Below are positions 61,727 to 64,000 of a DNA stretch of 64,000 nt, piece by piece. The notes beneath the pieces were generated by a model, which saw nothing but the letters and a program-made list of their open reading frames with translations, did not search any database and was not told the origin of the DNA. The DNA lies in assembly GCF_005153485.1 (NCBI RefSeq), contig NZ_CP039740.1, positions 3,041,001 to 3,105,000 of the forward strand. Direction: 5' to 3'. This DNA is from Pseudolabrys sp. FHR47 (GTDB lineage: Bacteria > Pseudomonadota > Alphaproteobacteria > Rhizobiales > Xanthobacteraceae). How positions within the stretch are numbered: the stretch's first letter is position 1; every line of letters starts with the position of its first letter. A program made the translations under genes and the position numbers.

Positions 61727-62727
61727 TGCAAGCCACATCCCCGGCGCGGCTCACCCGCCGCGCCGCCTTGACGCTGCTCGCTTCGGCCGCCATGGCGCCG
61801 CGCACTGCCTTTGCCGCGGGCGTCCCGGCAGGTTTTCCGAAAAGTCAGATCACGCTGGTGGCACCGTTCACCGCCGGCGGTCCGATCGACGTGCTGGCCC
61901 GTCTACTCGCCCAGGAGTTTCAAGCGCGCTCAGGTGTCACCGCGATTGTCGAAAACAAGACCGGCGGCGCCGGCAATATCGGCATTGACTATGTTCGCAA
62001 GGCGCCGCCCGATGGCGCCACCTTGCTCGTCATTCCTGCCGGCAATCTGACCATCAACCCGACCCTGATGCCGAGCGCGCACCTCGATATCCTCGGTGAC
62101 TTCGCGCCAGTGGCGCTGCTGGCCAGCGCGCCGAACGTCTTTCTCGCGTCAAAGCAATCCGGAATCGCCACCGTCAAGGAACTGGTCGACAAGGCCAAGA
62201 CCGCAAAGCTGACCTATGGCAGCCCCGGCGTCGGCAGCCAGTTGCATCTGGCGATGGAGCTGTTCAAGGAAAAGACCGGCGCGACCAATCTCACGCACGT
62301 GCCGTATCGCGGTTCGTCGCAGGCGCTCGCCGATCTGCTCGGCGGCCACATCGACCTGTTGTCGACGAACCTGCCCGCCGTGCTCGGCAACATCAAGGAG
62401 AAGACGGTGGTGCCGCTCGCCATGACCACAGCCCAGCGCAGCCCGCTCGTGCCTGAAGTGCCGACTCTCGTGGAAGCCGGCGTTGAAGGCATCGACGTCA
62501 CCTCGTGGTACGGCATGCTCGTGCCGAAAGCGGTGCCGACAGAAACCGTCGACGCCATCTTTACCGTTACCAAAGACGCGCTCAGCGAACCGGCGATGAA
62601 GAACAAGCTTCAATCGCAGGGTCTATCGGTGGCCATCGAACCGCCCGACGTCTTCGCGGCGCGGATCGCCCGAGAAACCGCGCAATGGGCGGACATCATC
62701 AAGAAGCGCGATATCAAGATCCAGTAA
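61726..62727 (+). CDS. Bug-family tripartite tricarboxylate (TTT) binding protein, orphan
   Basis: This 333-residue protein from ATG 61726 has a Tat-like signal (RLTRRAALTLLASAAMAPRTAFA). The mature part carries the Bug motifs VAPFTAGGPIDVLARLLAQE and the YGSPGVGSQLHLAMELF segment. There is no TctA/TctB permease here, as for most Bug proteins. It may sense or carry the pathway's acid substrate. Last gene of the plus operon, followed by a terminator. Confidence 0.88.
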   Translation: MQATSPARLTRRAALTLLASAAMAPRTAFAAGVPAGFPKSQITLVAPFTAGGPIDVLARLLAQEFQARSGVTAIVENKTGGAGNIGIDYVRKAPPDGATLLVIPAGNLTINPTLMPSAHLDILGDFAPVALLASAPNVFLASKQSGIATVKELVDKAKTAKLTYGSPGVGSQLHLAMELFKEKTGATNLTHVPYRGSSQALADLLGGHIDLLSTNLPAVLGNIKEKTVVPLAMTTAQRSPLVPEVPTLVEAGVEGIDVTSWYGMLVPKAVPTETVDAIFTVTKDALSEPAMKNKLQSQGLSVAIEPPDVFAARIARETAQWADIIKKRDIKIQ

Positions 62728-62867
62728 GCACCGCGGCGGCTATAAGCGATGCCGGCGCGGTGTTTCTGGCTCGATTGAATCCTTGTCCAAAGCCGGAAAG
62801 GCTCTAAAGCCGACGGTACGCGAACCAACCCGCGTCCGCATCTCGTCGAGATGGAGATCGGTATATA

Positions 62868-62901
62868 AAACGGCCCGGAGGTCAACGCCGCCGGGCCGTT
62901 T
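62868..62901. terminator. Likely bidirectional terminator
   Basis: AACGGCCCGG (62869-62878) and CCGGGCCGTT (62891-62900) are perfect 10-base arms extended by one A-T pair, around a 12-base loop. A-rich sequence lies before and T-rich after (TATATAAAA ... TTT), so it can stop both the plus operon and the minus gene at 62923. The gap 62728-62922 holds no gene. Confidence 0.75.
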
Positions 62902-62922
62902 CGCATTTCATCTCCTACCCGA

Positions 62923-63243
62923 TCAGAACGAGCCCGGCGGCAGGCGATAGATGTCCGGCGTCTTGGCATCGGCAATGTAGAACAGCATCAGGCTGGCCGG
63001 CGTCAGGATGCGCTGGTTGTTCTCGCCCTGAGTAAAGGCGCCTTGCAACAAAAGGATCGCGGTGCGGCCCTTGGCGTCGCTGCCGTGGAACATCAGCAGA
63101 CCGTTATTGATCGGCATATTGGTCGCGACGGAGTCTGGCTTGAAGCCCTCGCTCATGAAATGCGAGCGCAGCACGCTCGAGTTCGAGAACAGTTGCTCCG
63201 GTGTCATCTTGTCGTCGGTGGCCTTCGACCATGAGGCCGACAC
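62923..63243 (-). CDS. Small unknown protein, probably 5'-truncated
   Basis: This 106-residue frame opens with GTG at 63243 without a ribosome-binding site, and an in-frame TAA lies just upstream (about 63259-63261). Its sequence has the look of a domain interior from the first residue (VSASWSKATDDKMTPEQLF), with beta-rich IPNNGLLMFHG-like parts and a terminal YRLPPGSF. Not recognised. It may be the C-terminal part of a gene cut by a rearrangement. The 117-bp gap to the next gene holds nothing clear. Confidence 0.45.
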   Translation of the reverse strand: MSASWSKATDDKMTPEQLFSNSSVLRSHFMSEGFKPDSVATNMPINNGLLMFHGSDAKGRTAILLLQGAFTQGENNQRILTPASLMLFYIADAKTPDIYRLPPGSF

Positions 63244-63360
63244 CTGGTTCAGTCCGGGTTACCTCAGATGGCCGTTCGAATGCGACCCATGGTCTACGGA
63301 TTTAGAGTGAGGAGTTTCCGAGGATAGCCAGACACTTGCCTGCGTTGGGATCGCCTTACA

Positions 63361-64000
63361 TCAGAACTCCCGCAGCGTCTCCCGCAACGTAGTCTTGGTG
63401 TATTCGGTGCGCACAACGCCCAGTCGTTGCAGTGCCGGCACCAGGCCTTCGCAGATCTCGGTGATGTATTGCGCGCTGACAAAGGTCGTGTGCGGCCGCG
63501 TAATCAGAAAGCCGTCGCCGCCGATCTGCTCCATGATCTCAGCCATGTTATTGGCGACCCGGTCCGGCGTGCCAACCATGCCGTCCAGGCCGCGCGACAC
63601 CTGCTCCATCACCAACTGGCGCAAGGTCTTGCCTCTGCCCCACTGCGCAAAGGCATCGAGCGAGCCCTGCTCGCCATTGGTGGTTAGCGGCGGCAGTTCC
63701 TTGTCGAGGTCGAACTTGGAGAAGTCGATATCCGTAATATTGCTGATCTGCGCCAGCACGCGCTCGATATAGCCCGGCGCCTGCCGGATGCGCTCGAACT
63801 TTGCTTGCGCTTCCGCGTCGGTCTCGCCAAGCACCGGCGCGACGACGAACAGCACCTTGATCTCGTCCGGATTCCGTCCCGACGCCTGAGCGCGCGCCCG
63901 CACGTCGTCGCGATAGGCCTTGTTGGCAGCCACACCCGATGACGGCGCGATGATGCTGTCAGCAGTGACCGCGGCGAACTGGCGGCCGCGCGGCGACCCG
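63361..64000 (-). CDS. Luciferase-like flavin monooxygenase (NtaA/SnaA/DszA group), 5' end outside window
   Basis: The visible C-terminal 212 residues carry SPRGRQFAAVTADSIIAPSSG, the typical NtaA/SnaA/DszA stretch after the FMN site, and a late WGRGKTLRQL ... GLDGMVGTPDRVANNMAEIMEQIGGDGFLI segment of the family. The gene begins beyond 64000. Such two-component enzymes use FMNH2 from a separate reductase to oxidise amines or sulfur compounds. The frame ends with TTLRETLREF at the stop 63361. Confidence 0.88.
   Translation of the reverse strand, partial: GSPRGRQFAAVTADSIIAPSSGVAANKAYRDDVRARAQASGRNPDEIKVLFVVAPVLGETDAEAQAKFERIRQAPGYIERVLAQISNITDIDFSKFDLDKELPPLTTNGEQGSLDAFAQWGRGKTLRQLVMEQVSRGLDGMVGTPDRVANNMAEIMEQIGGDGFLITRPHTTFVSAQYITEICEGLVPALQRLGVVRTEYTKTTLRETLREF

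Noticed and set aside
1..64000. CRISPR arrays, tRNA or rRNA genes, prophage genes
   Set aside because: No regularly spaced repeats, tRNA-like or rRNA segments, integrase or phage structural genes were seen by reading.

Overview
The window is high-GC bacterial DNA densely packed with short-gap or overlapping operons (many ATGA stop/start overlaps). It is dominated by importers, FAD enzymes and GntR, LysR and IclR regulators. Gene content and protein style fit an alphaproteobacterium of the Hyphomicrobiales (Bradyrhizobium/Rhodopseudomonas/Xanthobacteraceae-like). That placement is inference: no rRNA, tRNA or housekeeping marker is present. No CRISPR array or prophage was seen.

Layout. (1) 1-7987: a siderophore uptake locus on the minus strand. 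It holds a TonB receptor, an enterochelin-esterase-like hydrolase, a binding protein, a permease, an ATPase and a siderophore-interacting protein cut by the window edge, with a divergent AraC regulator. (2) 8060-15372: a branched-chain-type ABC importer in which LivM, LivG and LivF are one polypeptide and livH is frameshifted. It comes with a cytosine-deaminase-like amidohydrolase, a SnoaL-like protein and a GntR regulator beside a 20-bp palindrome. (3) 15582-21954: an Opp/Dpp-type peptide importer ending in a hydantoin/Asp-Glu racemase-like gene. (4) 22096-22213: an IS3-family remnant. (5) 22218-31135: a Pot-type importer (ATPase gene frameshifted) co-transcribed with a three-component FAD/[2Fe-2S] amine dehydrogenase of the HcnABC/OoxAB/LhpBEF type plus a DadA-like oxidase, with a divergent LysR regulator. 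(6) 31248-39404: a second copy of that dehydrogenase, with a TAXI-TRAP importer, an Asp/Glu racemase, a carboxymuconolactone decarboxylase-like protein and a cystathionine beta-lyase-like PLP enzyme. (7) 39617-44045, divergent from (6): a GntR regulator, a quinone reductase, a BisC-like molybdoenzyme and a RidA-family protein. (8) 44102-62727: a large catabolic region. Its minus arm holds an IclR regulator, a cupin, a VOC dioxygenase-like protein, an unknown protein, an SDR and a NicC/salicylate-hydroxylase-like monooxygenase. Its plus arm holds an NMT1-type importer, a hydrolase, a second IclR, an SDR, a ThDP enzyme, an aspartate-dehydrogenase-like protein, an ALDH, a Rieske reductase, a secreted MBL protein, a small helical protein, a Rieske oxygenase and a Bug-type binding protein. 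(9) 62923-64000: a likely truncated small gene and the 3' part of a flavin monooxygenase.

Blocks (6) and (7) could together import and break down S-substituted cysteine sulfoxides or similar amino acids: sulfoxide reduction, C-S beta-lysis, RidA clean-up of aminoacrylate, racemisation and D-amino-acid oxidation. Block (8) looks like an undescribed pathway for an aromatic or N-heteroaromatic acid. In four importer operons the binding-protein gene is followed directly by a strong stem-loop, which probably sets a high binding-protein to permease ratio. Two genes (livH, potA) each carry a one-base deficit at a G/C run, so either both importers are broken or the assembly has homopolymer errors.
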